The notes: generated by a model not told the origin, from the sequence alone. A stretch of DNA of 64,000 nt from Saccopteryx bilineata (GCF_036850765.1 NC_089492.1:202026276-202090275), one strand, 5' to 3'. Positions 11,919 through 23,819 are shown, counted from the first letter of the stretch. Made by a program: numbers and translations.

Positions 11919-12180
11919 AGGATATGGGGGAATAAATGGTGATGGGAGAAGATTTGGGGTGGTGAATACACAATATAATATACAGATGATGTATTATAGA
12001 ACTGTACACCTGAAACTTGTATAATTTTATTAATCAATGTCACCCTAATAAACTCAATAAAAAGGAAAAAAACCTCATTATAATGGTGATCACTTTGTAA
12101 GGTAAACAAATGTTGAATCATGTTGCACATCTGAAACTAATATAATACTTTACGTCAATGATAATTAAAAATAAGATAGT
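11919..12180 (+). mobile_element. L1 3' UTR fragment(s)
   Basis: L1 tail words: GGTGATGGGAGAAGATTTGG, ATACAGATGATGTATTATAG, GTACACCTGAAACTTGTATA. A second, more diverged L1 tail follows at about 12080-12180 (TGAATCATGTTGCACATCTG). Confidence 0.7.
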
Positions 12181-12750
12181 AAAAATAAATGTTGCAAAAA
12201 ACCATAAACAAAATTTTTTTAAGTATGTTCTAATCATTGTCTTAAAGGCTTTGAGCTCCTAAATAAGATAAAAAAGAAATACCACCTATGACAGTAAAGC
12301 TTAAAGTAATATCCTAAGAAACTTTATTCTTCACTCAATTTACATATTTCTTGGCAGTCCCAGAAAAATGTGGAGTTTATTGAAACTATGTAAAGGTATT
12401 CCATGATTATATCTAAAATAGAATTCAGTGTTATACTCAAATAACTATATAAAGGTGTTTTTTAAAACCTCTATCAAAGTCCTGTGGATACAAACTCCAT
12501 GACATCCAACATCCGTGGCCTTAGCAAATTCAATGCCTATTTGCCCTTAGCCCCAAACCACTGACGTAACAAAAACAAAATGCCCCACGAGTTTCCAGCT
12601 GCTACATAGGGAATAGTCCTAGTCCCACTAGAACTAATGATCCAAAAGACTTCAGAGGCCATGATGCTACCTAACAGCAAAAGCACTGATTTAGTATCTG
12701 AAGGAACCACTTATCAGGGTTTGACCTGACCCACTAAATAATATACAACA
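12181..12750. other. Unclassified intronic sequence
   Basis: No exon, SINE or transposon end recognised in this AT-rich stretch. Confidence 0.4.
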
Positions 12751-12900
12751 TTGGCCTGACATGTGACTGAGGTCGCCAGTTTGAAACCCTGGGCTTGCCT
12801 GGTCAAGGCACTTATGGGAGTTGATGCTTCCTGTTCCTCCCCACTTCTCTCTCTCTCTCTCTTCACTCTAAAATGAATAAAATCTTAAAATAAAAAAGAA
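12751..12900 (+). mobile_element. SINE-B with internal head deletion
   Basis: Starts GCCTGACATGTGACTGAGG: the head jumps straight to the GAGGTCGCCAGTTTGAAACC part, so about 30 bp of the A-box region are missing. The tail ends AAAATGAATAAAATC. Confidence 0.85.
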
Positions 12901-13944
12901 ATAATATACAACATTAAATACTATAAAATTAAACCACTATAACAAAAATTTTTAACTATAACTTTGTTAATTAAAGGAAGTCCTCAATTTGCAAGTATTT
13001 TCAAGCTCAGATGAAATTATGTCAAGAAAATAGCACTTTAAAACAGCAAGCCTCTTCTAACCATAATAATACCTAAGAGAGAGCATTTGTTTTTGGACCT
13101 AAATGCTCTTTGCTCTGGAAGTCTGAGTTTGAGCAAGGTATAATCCTCAATATCCAATCTGACCCAAACTTTCCAGAGTGTGAAAGCAGAAGAAAGGAGC
13201 AGAAGAAAGGAGCAGAAGGGGCTGCAGCTTGGAAATCCGCATGGTAGACTGCGGGAAGACTCTAGTAGCCCAAGGACAGGGCAGAAAAGGAATAACGCTA
13301 TGTTGGAGAAAGAGAGCCCTGAAGGCAGTTGAATCCCAGAAAAAATTTACTGGGGAACAGTGGCTCGTCCTAAGTGTTGAGTTAAACATGGTCTGCTTAG
13401 GTAATGCCAAGTCAACGCTTGATTCAAAACTACAAGAAAGCCCTATCCCCTACTGAAAGTAGTTTCTTCTCCACACAAAGCACTACCATCCACCCAGTGG
13501 CCAAAGCCAGAAACATGGGAATCATCAGCTACTGAAATATTCTCACAAACCTCCCAAGGTTCGATTGTAAAATCCTTTCCTTTTTGCCCTTTAAATATCT
13601 GAGTCTATTCACTTCTTTCTATTCCTGTGGACAGTACTTATTTCTAGCACTATGGCCTCTCTCTAGAATTAATGCAACAAGCTTTCCAACTGATCTTTGA
13701 ACTTTCATTCTTTCCTGATCACTGTTCAACTTGTTCCCTTTCAGAACCACTGCAACATTGCCTTCTGGACAGTAACCCACCTCCTTCCACTCTGTTTCAG
13801 ATCTAGCTCTCCTGATCACGTAACAGGCACCTACTCAGACTGACTTACCATAGTTTCGTTCCTATTCCCAGCCACAGGGACTGGTCCTGGTTTGGCACTG
13901 GACCTGAATTAAGCTAATCAGATTCTATTTCTCAATAATTAGAT
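12901..13944. other. Unclassified intronic sequence
   Basis: About 1 kb. A GGAGCAGAAGAAA-type tandem duplication lies near 13190-13215. Open frames of 75-87 codons occur on both strands at 13147-13456, but nothing familiar is encoded. Confidence 0.4.
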
Positions 13945-14415
13945 CTGAATAGCAGTCCCCTCTTATTCCCAATTTTGCTTTTAATGGCTTCAGTTACTCA
14001 TGGTCAACAGTGGTGAGAAAATATAAAATGGAAAATTACAGAAATAAGCATTAAATTGCAAGTCATTCTTAGTAAAGCACTGAAATATGAACACCATTCC
14101 ATTCCATCCAGCCTAGGATGTGAGTCATCCTTTTGTCCAGGACAGCCATGTTGTTTATGCTGCCCTCCCATTAGTCACTTAGTAGGTGTTTCAGTTAGCA
14201 GATCAGTTATGAGAGAGAACACTCACATAACTTTTATTAAAGTATACTGTTCTAACTGTTCTTAATTTATTGTTGTTAACCTCTTACCAAGCCTAATTTA
14301 TATATTAAACTATCATATGTTTAAGAAAAAAACATAGTATATATAGGATTTTGTACTATCTGTATCCACTGTAGTCTTGGAACGTATCTTCCACAAATGA
14401 GGAGCTACCGTGAGA
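13945..14415 (+). mobile_element. Tigger-type (pogo-like) DNA transposon remnant
   Basis: The 5' part (CAGTCCCCTCTTATTCCC, TTTGCTTTTAATGGCTTCAG, GTCAACAGTGG) and the 3' end (TAGTCTTGGAACGTATCTTC, then AATGAGGAGCTACCGTG) follow the order of eutherian Tigger elements. The transposase-coding centre is deleted. Old element. Confidence 0.75.
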
Positions 14416-14649
14416 GACTAATACTCTGTCAGCTTATGGTCTCACCCTCCAGAGAAACTTGGTAAGTTCTTCTGCTGAGATGCTAGGAGTTGCTCTAGTT
14501 GTACATCCTCTCAGAGACCTGTAGTTAAGCCCTATTGTCAGTTCTGTGAGCCACCTACTCTCTTTCCAATAAATTCCCTTCTAGCTTATGTTTGTCAGAG
14601 TCAATTTCTGTTACTTGTAACCAAGTATATTTAAATAATAGTAAAAACT

Positions 14650-14960
14650 GTCTTGTTCTGACCTAAAGACCCTTCCTAATATGGCTGTCCTGGCCCCACT
14701 TGGCACTTTCCAGGTCCACTCCCCCATTTCACATGTTCCAAGCCAGCCACAGGGATCTACCTACCCATTTCAACATACTGCTTTCTTTTCCTTTATGGCA
14801 TTGTACCTTTTGTCCTTACTTCCTAGAATGCCCCCTCAGGATGATTCCCATTCATCATGCAAGACCTTATCTAGATGTCAATTCCTTTGGGAAATTTCCC
14901 CAGGCCCTCAGACTGATCATTGTTGTTCCAAACTATAGTTGTCTTATTCCTCACTAGTCT
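14650..14960. mobile_element. Probable L2 fragment
   Basis: Words such as TTACTTCCTAGAATGCCCCC, CATGCAAGACCTTATCTAGA and TTGGGAAATTTCCCCAGGCC follow the order of the conserved L2 3' region. The 85-codon frames here belong to this repeat. Confidence 0.5.
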
Positions 14961-15157
14961 GATCCCAAATGTAAGTTTATTACAAATGGGAATTCTTATT
15001 CACAGTTTATGCTCCACACCCAACTACATGCCTGGCAGAAAGTAGAGTCAGTAAAAACTTCTCAAACAAATAAACAAACTTGAAAATTAGAAGTTCACTT
15101 AAATAATTCAAATTACTATTGAAGGAAATGTAAGAGTTTAAAAATAAATTTCTTTTG

Positions 15158-15512
15158 GCCCTGGCCAGCTGGCTCAGTAGATAGAGAATCAGCACGGCAT
15201 AGGGATGCCCCGGGTTCGATCCTCGGTCAGGGCTCACAGGAGAAGCAACCATCTGCTTCTCTTCTTCTCCCTCCCCCCCCCCCTTTCCCTCTCTCAGCCA
15301 GCGGCTCAACTGGTTCGAGCATCAGCCCTAGATGCTGAAGATAGCTTGGTTGGTCCAAGCGTCAGCCTCAGGCACTAAAAATAGCTCAGTTGATTTGAGC
15401 ATCAGCCTGAGATGGGGGTTGCTGGTGGATCTCGGTTGAGATGCATGCAGGAGTCTGTCTCACTAGCTCCTCTTCTCTCATCCAAAAACATAAAAACCAA
15501 ATAAAGAAATTT
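15158..15512 (+). mobile_element. SINE-V, diverged
   Basis: Head GGCCCTGGCCAGCTGGCTCA, B-box GGTTCGATCCTC, with GTTGGTCCAAGCGTCAGCC-type internal blocks. The flanks share an imperfect TSD related to ATAAATTTCTTT. Confidence 0.9.
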
Positions 15513-15804
15513 CTTTGAAATCATGAATGAATACTGATTATTAATGTTAAATTCATTTTAAACAATAATTCATATTTAAAGTAATTTATGTGTTCACTTT
15601 GTGACAATTCATCAACCTGAATACTTAAGATTTGTGCTTTCTTTTACATTTATAACATCAATAAAAAATCTAAACATACTTAACATAACTAAAAATATGT
15701 AAAAAATAGTAACAGGTTGAATAGGCATCTACAAGAAATACCACACAATACAGAAGGTACACTGACTATAAGTAAGATTCCCTGGGTTACAGTCTTGATT
15801 TAAA
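15513..15804. other. AT-rich unclassified
   Basis: Nothing recognised between the SINE-V and the antisense L1 tail. Confidence 0.4.
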
Positions 15805-15985
15805 TTTATTTCTCAATTACAGCTGACATATAATATTACGTTAGCTTCAGGTTTACAACTTAGTGATTAGACATTATAATTTACAAAGTGATCACCTCAT
15901 TAAGTCTAGTACCTACCTGGCACTATATAGGGTTATTATAGTATTATTGACTGATGTTCAGATTTAGTATATATAAAATGAAATA
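15805..15985 (-). mobile_element. L1 3' UTR fragment, antisense
   Basis: Antisense L1 3' UTR text: ATTACAGCTGACATATAATA, GTGATTAGACATTATAATTT, AAGTGATCACCTCATTAAG. A related fragment occurs at 17985-18165. Confidence 0.65.
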
Positions 15986-16224
15986 ATAACCATTTTGTCT
16001 AAATCTCAGGGCTATAAGAAAGATAAAACTGTAAAGGTAAAAAGTCAAACATGAACTGGTTTTGTAACAAAATTCTGTATCTTCTCATAGTAAGATAGGT
16101 ATAAAAATCAGATTTTAGAAAATACAACACTTAGGCATGAAAATACATACATACATGCCATGCATGCATACCAAGAGGTGATGTGGGATAATGAATCAAG
16201 GGAATTTAAAAATTAATTTAGTTT

Positions 16225-16519
16225 CTTATTTACTGATTTAAAAAGAGAGTAAAATGGAAGAGAGATGAGAAGCATCAACGCATAGCTGCTTCGCTTCGTT
16301 TGTTGATTGCTTTTCATATGTGCCTTGATGGAGGGAATGGAGGCCTCAAGCCAAGCCACTGACCCCTTTGCTCAAGCCAGTGACTTTGGGATCATATCAG
16401 TGATCCCATACTCAAGCCAACGACCCCACACTCAAGCTGGTGACCTCAGGTTTTGAACTGGGGATCTCAGTGTTCCAAGTCAACATTGTATTCACTCACT
16501 GCACCACCACAGGTAAGGC
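16225..16519 (-). mobile_element. SINE-A, antisense
   Basis: GAGATGAGAAGCATCAACGC tail block through repeated CTCAAGCCA blocks to a head ending ACCACAGGTAAGGC. Diverged, so fairly old. Confidence 0.85.
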
Positions 16520-16935
16520 TTAAATTTATTCTTGAAGGATTTTCCTATATAATCATGTTTCCTGGGAACTAGATTAAATAATTATTCAAATTTCACGGAC
16601 TAAACAAATATTTCTCATACATAGGAAAGCTGAAATCCTTTTAAGAGTTCAGCTAAAGCAGTCACCTTGTGGTTAAAGGAACCTCTGAGAATGGGAATGA
16701 AGTATAGGTATTTCATACTGGATCCATATGGTCAAGATCTTATAATACCACCAAATCTATATTGTTAAGATTAACCTTTGAAAACTATTTTTTCAAAAGT
16801 GCATCCATTTAAAAAATTAGAACCGAGCGTACAGATTAGAAATATACAAAACAGACCCAACAGCAAAAGATGTGCTGTTACAAATAATTTAATTGAAGAA
16901 AAAAGATATAATGAATCATAATAAGAAATTATTCA
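16520..16935. other. Unclassified intronic sequence
   Basis: No repeat or exon recognised. Confidence 0.4.
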
Positions 16936-17445
16936 AGCCCTGGCTGGGTAGCTCAGTTGGTTAGTATGTCATCTTAATAAGCCAAGGTTGCATGTTCAAT
17001 CCCTGGTCAGGGCACAGCAAGATTCAACCAATGAAAGCATCAATAAGTGGAACAAATTGATGTTTCTTTTTTTTTTCTTCTTCAGAGACATAGAGTCAGA
17101 GAGAGGGATAGATAGGAACAGACAGACAGGAACAGAGAGAGATGAGAAGCATCAATCATTAATTTTTTGTTGCGACACCTTAGCTGTTCATCAACTGCTC
17201 TCTCATAAGTGCCTTGACCGTGGGCCTTCAGCAGACCGAGTAACCCTTTGCTTTACCCAGCGATCTTGGGTCCAAGCTGGTGAGCTTTACTCAAACCAGA
17301 TGAGCCCACGCTCAAGCTGGCGACCTCGGGGTCTCAAACCTGGGTCCTCCGCATCCCAGTCCAATGCTCTATCCACTGCGCCACCACCTGGTCAGGCCAA
17401 ATTAATGTTTCTTAAAAAAATAATAATAATAAATTTAAAAAAATA
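16936..17445 (+). mobile_element. SINE-M interrupted by SINE-A
   Basis: SINE-M head GCCCTGGCTGGGTAGCTCAG, B-box-like GTTCAATCCCTGG and the AAGTGGAACAAATTGATG block. It is cut at about 17066 by an antisense SINE-A and resumes at about 17398. Confidence 0.85.
17067..17396 (-). mobile_element. SINE-A, antisense, nested in SINE-M
   Basis: Starts with poly(T) and a CAGAGACATAGAGTCAGAG tract; the head ends CACCTGGTCAGGC. Flanked by AAATTGATGTTTCTT and AAATTAATGTTTCTT, a TSD with one change. Confidence 0.93.
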
Positions 17446-17799
17446 GATTATTGTTGAGTAACTGGTAATTTTATTGTATTTCACTGTAGTAGCATAATGC
17501 ACAACCTCATAAGATCATTCAACAGTCACTTGATAAGAGGAACAGAAAAACCAAAGTTCAGTTCCCAGAAAAATACTGTACCAAAATACTTCATAAGTTC
17601 CCTGAAATACTAAACAGTAGTTTAAAAACATTAAAAAATTAATAAGTATTATAATACAGGACAACTGGCATTTATTGAGAACATAAATGGCTAAAAAAGG
17701 TAGTGAAAACTAAATTTGAGTCAATGCAAATGTTAACTTACCATTATCCACTTTGTACAACCTGTAAATTAAAAGCTTCCCTACATTTAAAAAATTGTT

Positions 17800-17971
17800 A
17801 AAGTTTATATATTGATTTGAGAGAAAGAGAGAGAGAAACATTGACTTGTTGTTCCACTTATTTATGTGTTCACTGGTTGATTCCTGTCTGTACCTTGACC
17901 AGGGATCAAACTCACAACCTTGGCATATGGGGATGATGCTCTAACTAACTGAGAGCTACCTGGCAAGGCCT
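17800..17971 (-). mobile_element. SINE-M, antisense
   Basis: Antisense tail (TATTGATTTGAGAGAAAGAG), ACATTGACTTGTTGTTCCAC, CTGTACCTTGACCAGGGATC, and a head ending GCTACCTGGCAAGGC. Confidence 0.85.
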
Positions 17972-17984
17972 TTTTGTTTAAATT

Positions 17985-18165
17985 TTTTAAAATGTTATGT
18001 TCCAATTACAGTTTACATTCAATATTCTATCATATCACTTTCAGGTATGCAGTACAACAATTAGACAATCATATACATTTATAAAGTTGTTCCCCCAATA
18101 TTTCAAGTATCCCACCTGATACCATATATAGTTATTACAACTATCTTGACTCTATTCCTTATGCT
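17985..18165 (-). mobile_element. L1 3' UTR fragment, antisense
   Basis: Antisense L1 3' UTR text: TTTACATTCAATATTCTATC, TTTCAGGTATGCAGTAC, CCATATATAGTTATTACAAC, CTTATGCTGTACTTTACATC. Confidence 0.65.
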
Positions 18166-18372
18166 GTACTTTACATCTCAATGACTGGCATTACAGCCAC
18201 CAACTCAACTGTCCCGGGCAATTCTCTAGCATTCTGCCAAACTAAACAAATGGCAGCCACCATCCATTCTAATAGGGTATGGCTTCCTAGTTTGTCATGG
18301 CAGTTCTGAAGACGCTGCCTCAAGGAGGAGTGCATGGTAATGGTGGCCAATTTCTCCATCTTTGTTCTAGAG

Positions 18373-18587
18373 CAGTGGTTCTCAACCTTTCTAATGCCGT
18401 GACCCCACAATACAGTTCCTCATGTTGCAGTGACCCCAAACCAAAAAATAATTTTGGTGGCTACTTCATAACTGTAATTTTGCTACAGTTTATGATTCGG
18501 AATGTAAATACCTGATATGCATTATGTATTTTCCAATGGCTTTAGGCGACCCCGCCGGAGTCACGACCCACAGGTTGAGAACCGCTG
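18373..18587. mobile_element. Non-autonomous hAT element with perfect 8-bp TSD
   Basis: 215 bp with terminal inverted repeats CAGTGGTTCTCAACC and GGTTGAGAACCGCTG. TTCTAGAG is duplicated exactly at 18365-18372 and 18588-18595. It is inserted inside ERV gag copy 1, so it is younger than that provirus. The ends differ from those of the MITEs at 10848 and 57025. Confidence 0.95.
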
Positions 18588-19064
18588 TTCTAGAGAGTAT
18601 GATGCCATCTATCCCTATGTCCCACAATCACAGCAACCAAGCTGTCAGGGAATCAGTGGGTATCTGCCTAAATTTCACCCCTAACTCCATCAGCTTTGTC
18701 TGGGTGTAGGGCAGGACCACAGAGTGTGCTCATCTACTTGTGAAGGGTGTTGTGCCTGCCCCTGAGGCACTCTTGGCTGCTGGGTTTTTACCTACTGGGT
18801 GACCACTGGCCAGGCTTTGAGTCTGCCAACAGCAGCTGCAGTCCAAACTGCCACCTTCTTCTTCACAGAAACCACCAGCTCTTGCGGCTGCTGGCTCTCG
18901 GCCTGAAGCTGAAACTGAAGCTCTTGAACCTGTAAGCTATGTCTCTAGCAACTGCCAGTGCCAGCGTTCAGCTTCTAGGGCAAAGTGGAGCTCTTGAAAC
19001 TATAGTTCTTTCCAAATTTACCATTCCATTTCCAGGTGCTGTTGGTGTTCAGCCTGCATTTCAA

Positions 19065-19270
19065 TTTAATTTTATTTTTTTTTAATTTAATTGTTTTTTA
19101 GTTTATTCATTTTTAGAGAGAAGAGAGAGAGGAGAGAGAGAGACAGGGGGGAGGAGCTGGAAGCATCAACTCCCACATGTGCCTTGACCAGGCAAGCCCA
19201 GGGTTTTGAACCGGCGACCTCAGCATTTCCAGGTCGACGCTTTATCCAATGCGCCACCACAGGTCAGGCA
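19065..19270 (-). mobile_element. SINE-B, antisense, with perfect TSD
   Basis: Antisense SINE-B (GAGAAGAGAGAGAGGAGAG tract; head ending CACCACAGGTCAGGC). The 15-bp flank CAGCCTGCATTTCAA is repeated exactly on both sides, inside ERV gag copy 1. Confidence 0.94.
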
Positions 19271-19655
19271 CAGCCTGCATTTCAAAGTGAAGCTCTCAAA
19301 AGCAGTCGGCCTCCTTCTTTAGCACTCATTCCAGTTCAAGCTGTTGTTGGTTCTCAGTCTGTAGCCTTAACTGGAGTTCTTAAATCTATAACTCTTTCTG
19401 CACTGACTGTTCCAGTTCATATCGTTATCAGCGCTCAGACTGTAGCTCATCCTGGAGCTTTTGACTCTTGCAGTCTCTTGCACAAATCTTTCAGTTTCTT
19501 CTGGTAGGCCTGTAAATAACACTCAGCCCACAGCCTCCAACAGGACAGCCACAGGGAACCATATGTTGGGATAACAACAAACACTTCTCTATCCCACCCT
19601 TCAAGGGTGTTGGCATCCATACTGATCTGATCTGAACCCTGCCCATTACACAAGA

Positions 19656-19965
19656 TGTAATGCCAACGGCTGAGGCCAAGCAGGTTCACATTGGATTTGG
19701 GTAGAAGGTAGAGGAACCAGGGAGCCGGAAAGCATTGGGTCATTCCTGTTTAATACAGTCTCACAATGGCGGGTGAACAAATAGGCAGGAAAAACTGATT
19801 CTCACGGCAGCAGGCAAATGAACCACAAAACAGTCCCTTCAGAGTAGCAGGCAGGCAATCTGCCCTGAGTCAAAGCACATGTAGCCTCGTAGGCTATGCA
19901 CACGTGGCTCTGCAACATCAAACAAAGTGCAAGAGAGCAAGGCTAACACAGCTGCTTTCCCTACA
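19656..19965 (-). mobile_element. Short LTR (5' LTR of ERV copy 1)
   Basis: 310 bp. On the minus strand it runs from TGTAGGGAAAGCAGC to GGCATTACA, a TG...CA LTR. It is similar throughout its length to 32021-32345, which sits in the same place next to the second gag copy. Just inside is TCTTGTGTAATGGGCAGG, where a primer-binding site would lie; the tRNA is not identified. Confidence 0.7.
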
Positions 19966-20866
19966 GTCAGTAAATGAGAACCCATCTCATGGTCAGATTA
20001 TGAAAACCAAAGAGGTGTATGGTATGCTTTCAAACTATCAATACATACAAAATACAGAAAAGTGAGACAGACAGAAAAACTTGGATCATGATAGCTTACA
20101 GTTTAGAAATGATCCAGAGTATCTTTTTTCCTTAAGAAGGCCCATAACATTTGACTGCTTCCCATTTGCCTGTTTTTCTCTTGAGAAAAATTTGGCTTCA
20201 CTTCCAATCCAAGGTTACACTCTTGCCCCATTCCCAGTGGTCCCACTGTTCAAGACAAATACTGACACTAAGACCTCCCAGAAATGTGCCTTCCCAGCAC
20301 CATGGCACCACATTATCCTACCGAAGATTGTTATAACCAAAAGGGAAAACTGAACAAAAAAGGGGCCACACACTAAACCTGGCAAGCCCTGTAGAGGTCA
20401 GCATAGCTGGCCCTACAAACTCAGAAAGTAACCACAAAGGATGGTCTAAACATGGAAATTCCTAACTAAAAGCAGATCATGGTGTAGTCACATCTTAGGC
20501 TTGTAGGTTCCTTGACAAAGGTCAACCTTTACCTCCAAGAAGTCTGTCTACTGTCTTTTTGCATCTAAGATAACATACCTTTGCAATGTCAAACTAATCT
20601 CCTTTTCCAGACCCCTCAGGGCACTGCACCAGAGCACACCACACACCTCTCATTGTTACCTTGTTCCCCACACACCATCTCTGTGCTTTGTTAGTTGTTA
20701 ACTATCTGTGCCACCGATGTCAAATAAGTGTTTCTCTGTTTAACTCTTTATCCAATCGGATTTCTCCACTTTGCTTTTGCCTTATCCCTAAACAACAACT
20801 GATTTCCTGAAACTCCCCTTACATCTCTGATTCTTCTAATGTGTAAAATAAGCTGCAGAACAGCCA
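19966..20866. other. Unclassified sequence between LTR blocks
   Basis: About 900 bp with no motif I can assign. An open frame of 90 codons (20081-20353, +) has no recognised similarity. The position among ERV fragments suggests ERV-derived or flanking DNA, but this is inference. Confidence 0.35.
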
Positions 20867-21454
20867 TGTAAAGCCAGTAGCCACGGCCACCAACACAGCC
20901 GCCTGGCCCGTGCAGGTTCGCGTTGGATTCGGACAGACGGTAATGAAACAACGAAGCCAAAAACTGGTGGGCCATCAGCTTTAACCCTAGCTTGCACTCA
21001 GCGGGCAAGTAAAACACACACGGAGCTCCAAAACCTACTCATTCAGGGTCACAAAGCTACTGACTTATCCGAGTTTCCTAGAATCAAAGGTTTCTGGCTC
21101 ACCAGACTTATTCACCTCTGTTCTCCATCTCCTTCCTTCTCCCTGCACAAACTGGCTTCTCACTCAGCACTCCACGATCTTGGCTGCTTCTCCTGGCCTC
21201 CTCTACGTGGCCTTTCTCTGCTCTCCTCTCTAATGCTAATCTCAGGAACCAAGAGAGAGCAAGGTCCCGGTCTGCCCCACTTATAGTGTAGAAAACCAAA
21301 ACCTTTAATCCAATATACAAATAAGGAAGTCTGATACAAAGTCACTTATCTGAGGGATAATGGGATTCCTCATGAGTGCACCACCCCACATCAAAAAGGG
21401 TGGGAAAGGCTTAGTCCTAAAACCAAGCCCCAGGCTACAAGGATCCTGCCTGCC
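20867..21454 (-). mobile_element. Long-type LTR, truncated copy
   Basis: Antisense LTR whose minus-strand 3' end is CTGGCTTTACA. It shares blocks with the next copy: CAGGTTCGCGTTGGATTCGG, CTAGCTTGCACTCAGCGG, CGAGTTTCCTAGAATCAAAG and CACCCCACATCAAAAAGGG. It lacks about 230 bp of the U3 end and abuts the neighbouring copy with no spacer. Confidence 0.75.
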
Positions 21455-22274
21455 TGTAAAGCCAGAAGCCACGGCCAGGGCCACCATCAGAGCAGCCTGG
21501 CCCATGCAGGTTCGCATTGGATTCGGACAGTCGGTAAAGAAACAGCGGAGCCAAAAACTGATGGGCCATAGTCTTTAATCCTAGCTTGCACCCGGCGGGC
21601 AAGAAATATACACAATGGGAAAACACTTCCCTTTCCATTCAGGGCTCCCAAAACCACTGACTTATCCGAGTTTCCTAGAATCAAAGGTTTCTAGCTCACC
21701 AGCCTTATTCTCCTCAGTTCCCCATCTCCTTCCTTATCTCAGATACAAACACTACACAAACTGGCATCTCACTCAGCACTCCGCCATCTTGGCTGCTTCT
21801 CCTGGCCACATGGCCTCTTTCTGCTGCTCTCTGCTCTGCTCTCTCTGCTCTCTCATGCTAATCATCCCAGGAACCAAGAGCGCAAGCTCCCGCTCTGTCC
21901 CCATTTTATAGTGTAGAAATCCAAACCCTTAATCCAATATACAAAATAGGGAAGTCTCTAATACAAAGTCACTTCTCTGAGGCATGATTGGATTGTACCA
22001 CCCCACATCAAAAAAGGGTGGGAAAGGCTTAATCCCAAAACCAAACCCCAGGCTACAAGGATTCTCAACACACATTAATATCACCTGGGCAACAGCCTCC
22101 ATCTTTAACAAAGTGAGCATAATACATTTTATCTGCCCAACACTGCCCACAGCCCGCCCCCAACACACATTAATACAATCACGCCCATCCCAAGCAATCA
22201 CCTGGGCAACGGGCTTCCATATGGGCAGTGCCATCTTTAACAAAGTGAGCATAATATATTTTATCTACCCAACA
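21455..22274 (-). mobile_element. Long-type LTR, full length (about 820 bp)
   Basis: On the minus strand it begins TGTTGGGTAGATAAAATA and ends CTGGCTTTACA (TG...CA). Its U3 carries an internal tandem duplication: the block ACAAAGTGAGCATAAT appears twice, near 22110 and 22240. A TATA-like CACTATAAAATGGGG lies near 21905-21920 on the minus strand, so the transcription start would be just below that. The repeated GGATTCGGACAG block near the 3' end is shared with the short LTR family, which suggests relatedness. Confidence 0.8.
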
Positions 22275-23040
22275 AGCCACTTGCCACAGAATTTTCTCAA
22301 ACTATTGATATTTTGTTTTCCAGTAATGTCATCAGTTTGGCTCAATAAAATCACTAAAATTCTCTACAGGTTTAGATGTTTCTTAGTTGACAATGATGAG
22401 CCTCTGCTGTGCTGTAAGACTGGTATTATCATCAAGACCAGATCTTTTTCCCCAACTCCCAAACCCTCCTCTCATGTAAAATCTTATCTACCAAGAATAA
22501 AAGAACTTCAAATCCTGGCCTCAGGTGATTCTGTTTCCTGATGCAGGCCTAATAGTATTACATATCTTGCTACTTTTTCTGCCCTGCCTCACCCTGATCG
22601 CTACATTTTCTGAAGCCCTAGTATATCTCTACTCATTATTAGATTGCAAAACTTTTTTGTCTGTCTTTCTCTCTTTTTAATACCAGTACAAAAAAATAAC
22701 ACTACAAACTGGAAAATCTGCTAAAGGAATCCATCTCAGCTGGCTTTGCATACCTGAGTGGGCAATGGATGCTAGGATTAATGGGATATGAATTATCTTT
22801 GTTTTTAAAGGAATAAACCAGAAATTAGGAAAAGCTCTTATATTGGCACATATTGTTCCTGATCCAGTCTCCCTTTTCTAGTAACATGTCTGTTCTCCTC
22901 TGATAAGACTGAATAAGGAAGCCCTGACTTCCTCTGGCCAAGACTGGGCACATGCCCAAATTAGGCCAGGCAGACTTTCTACTCCAGATATAGGAATTTT
23001 GAGCCAAATGACACAATCCATAAAAAAAAAAAAAACAAGT
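22275..23040. other. Unclassified sequence between LTRs
   Basis: No gene or repeat recognised, although it lies between ERV LTR copies. It ends with a poly(A) run at about 23020-23034. It may be decayed ERV internal sequence or host DNA. Confidence 0.35.
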
Positions 23041-23819
23041 CGAAAAGACTCATCCCAAGTCTTATGGTTGAGGCCTAGAAGGTTCCCATTGAATTCGGGT
23101 AGATGGTAGAGTGGAAACCAGTAACCGTGGCCACCATCACAGCAGCCTGGTCCATGCAGGTTTGCATTAGATTCGGACAGACGGTAATGAAACAATAGAG
23201 CCAAAAACTGGTGGGCCATTACCTTTAATCCTAGCTTGCACCCAGCAGGCAAGAAATACACACACTGGGCTTCAAAACCCACTCATTCAGGGCTCACAAA
23301 GCTACTGACTTATCTGAGTTTCCTAGAATCAAAAGTTTCTAGCTTACCAGACTTACTCACCTTTGTTCCCCATCTCCTTCCTTCTCCCTGCACAAACTCT
23401 GCACAAACTGGCTTTTCCTTCAGCACTCCACCATCTTGGCTGCTTCTCCTGGCCTCCTCCATGTGGCCTCTCTCTCCTCTCCTCTCCTCTCCGCTCTCTC
23501 CTCTAATGCTAATCTCAGGAACCAAGAGAGCAAGCTCCCAGTCTGCCCCACTCTATAGTGCAGAAATCAAAACCTTTAATCCAATATACAAAATAGGGAA
23601 GTCTAATACAAAGTCACTTATCTGGGGCATGATGGGATTTGCACCACCCCACATCAAAAAGGGTGGGAAAGGCTTAGTCCTAAAACCAAGCCCCAGGCTA
23701 CAAGGATCCCGCCTGCCCACAGCCCACCCCTAACACACATTAATATCACCTGGGCGACGGGCTTCCACATGGGCAGCGCCATCTTTAACAAAGTAAGCAT
23801 AATATATTTTATCTGCCCA
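23041..23819 (-). mobile_element. LTR cluster: short-type fragment fused to long-type LTR
   Basis: The first 65 bp (GGTTCCCATTGAATTCGGG) match the end of the short LTR family. The rest (about 23108-23819) is another antisense long-type LTR with the blocks CGAGTTTCC/TGAGTTTCC..., CCACCATCTTGGCTGCTTC, TCTATAGTGCAGAAATC and CACCCCACATCAAAAAGGG. It ends in TTATCTGCCCA. This is the third long-type copy within 3 kb. Confidence 0.72.

Larger units (their letters stand above)
18172..19655 (-). pseudogene. Endogenous retrovirus gag-like gene, copy 1 (broken)
   Basis: This is the antisense relative of the gag-like region at 30497-32020 in the same ERV family. The match is seen directly: both share the words ATTCTAATAGGGTATGG, CTCAAGGAGGAGTG/CTTAAGGAGGAGTG and GGCCAATTTCTC in the same order. 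The shared protein stretch is recognisable as HSSLRQ followed by HTLLEW. Read on the minus strand, the region starts after the short LTR at 19656-19965. It first encodes a Trp-rich hydrophobic stretch (GSLWLSCWRLWAECYL), then a Gln/Glu/Leu-rich segment suggestive of coiled coil, then the capsid-like block. The gene is broken by frameshifts, a hAT MITE (18373-18587) and a SINE-B (19065-19270). It stops at about 18172 beside an L1 fragment, and no pol follows. Gag is inferred from its place next to an LTR and from the second copy preceding protease and RT. I do not recognise the exact ERV group. Confidence 0.7.
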
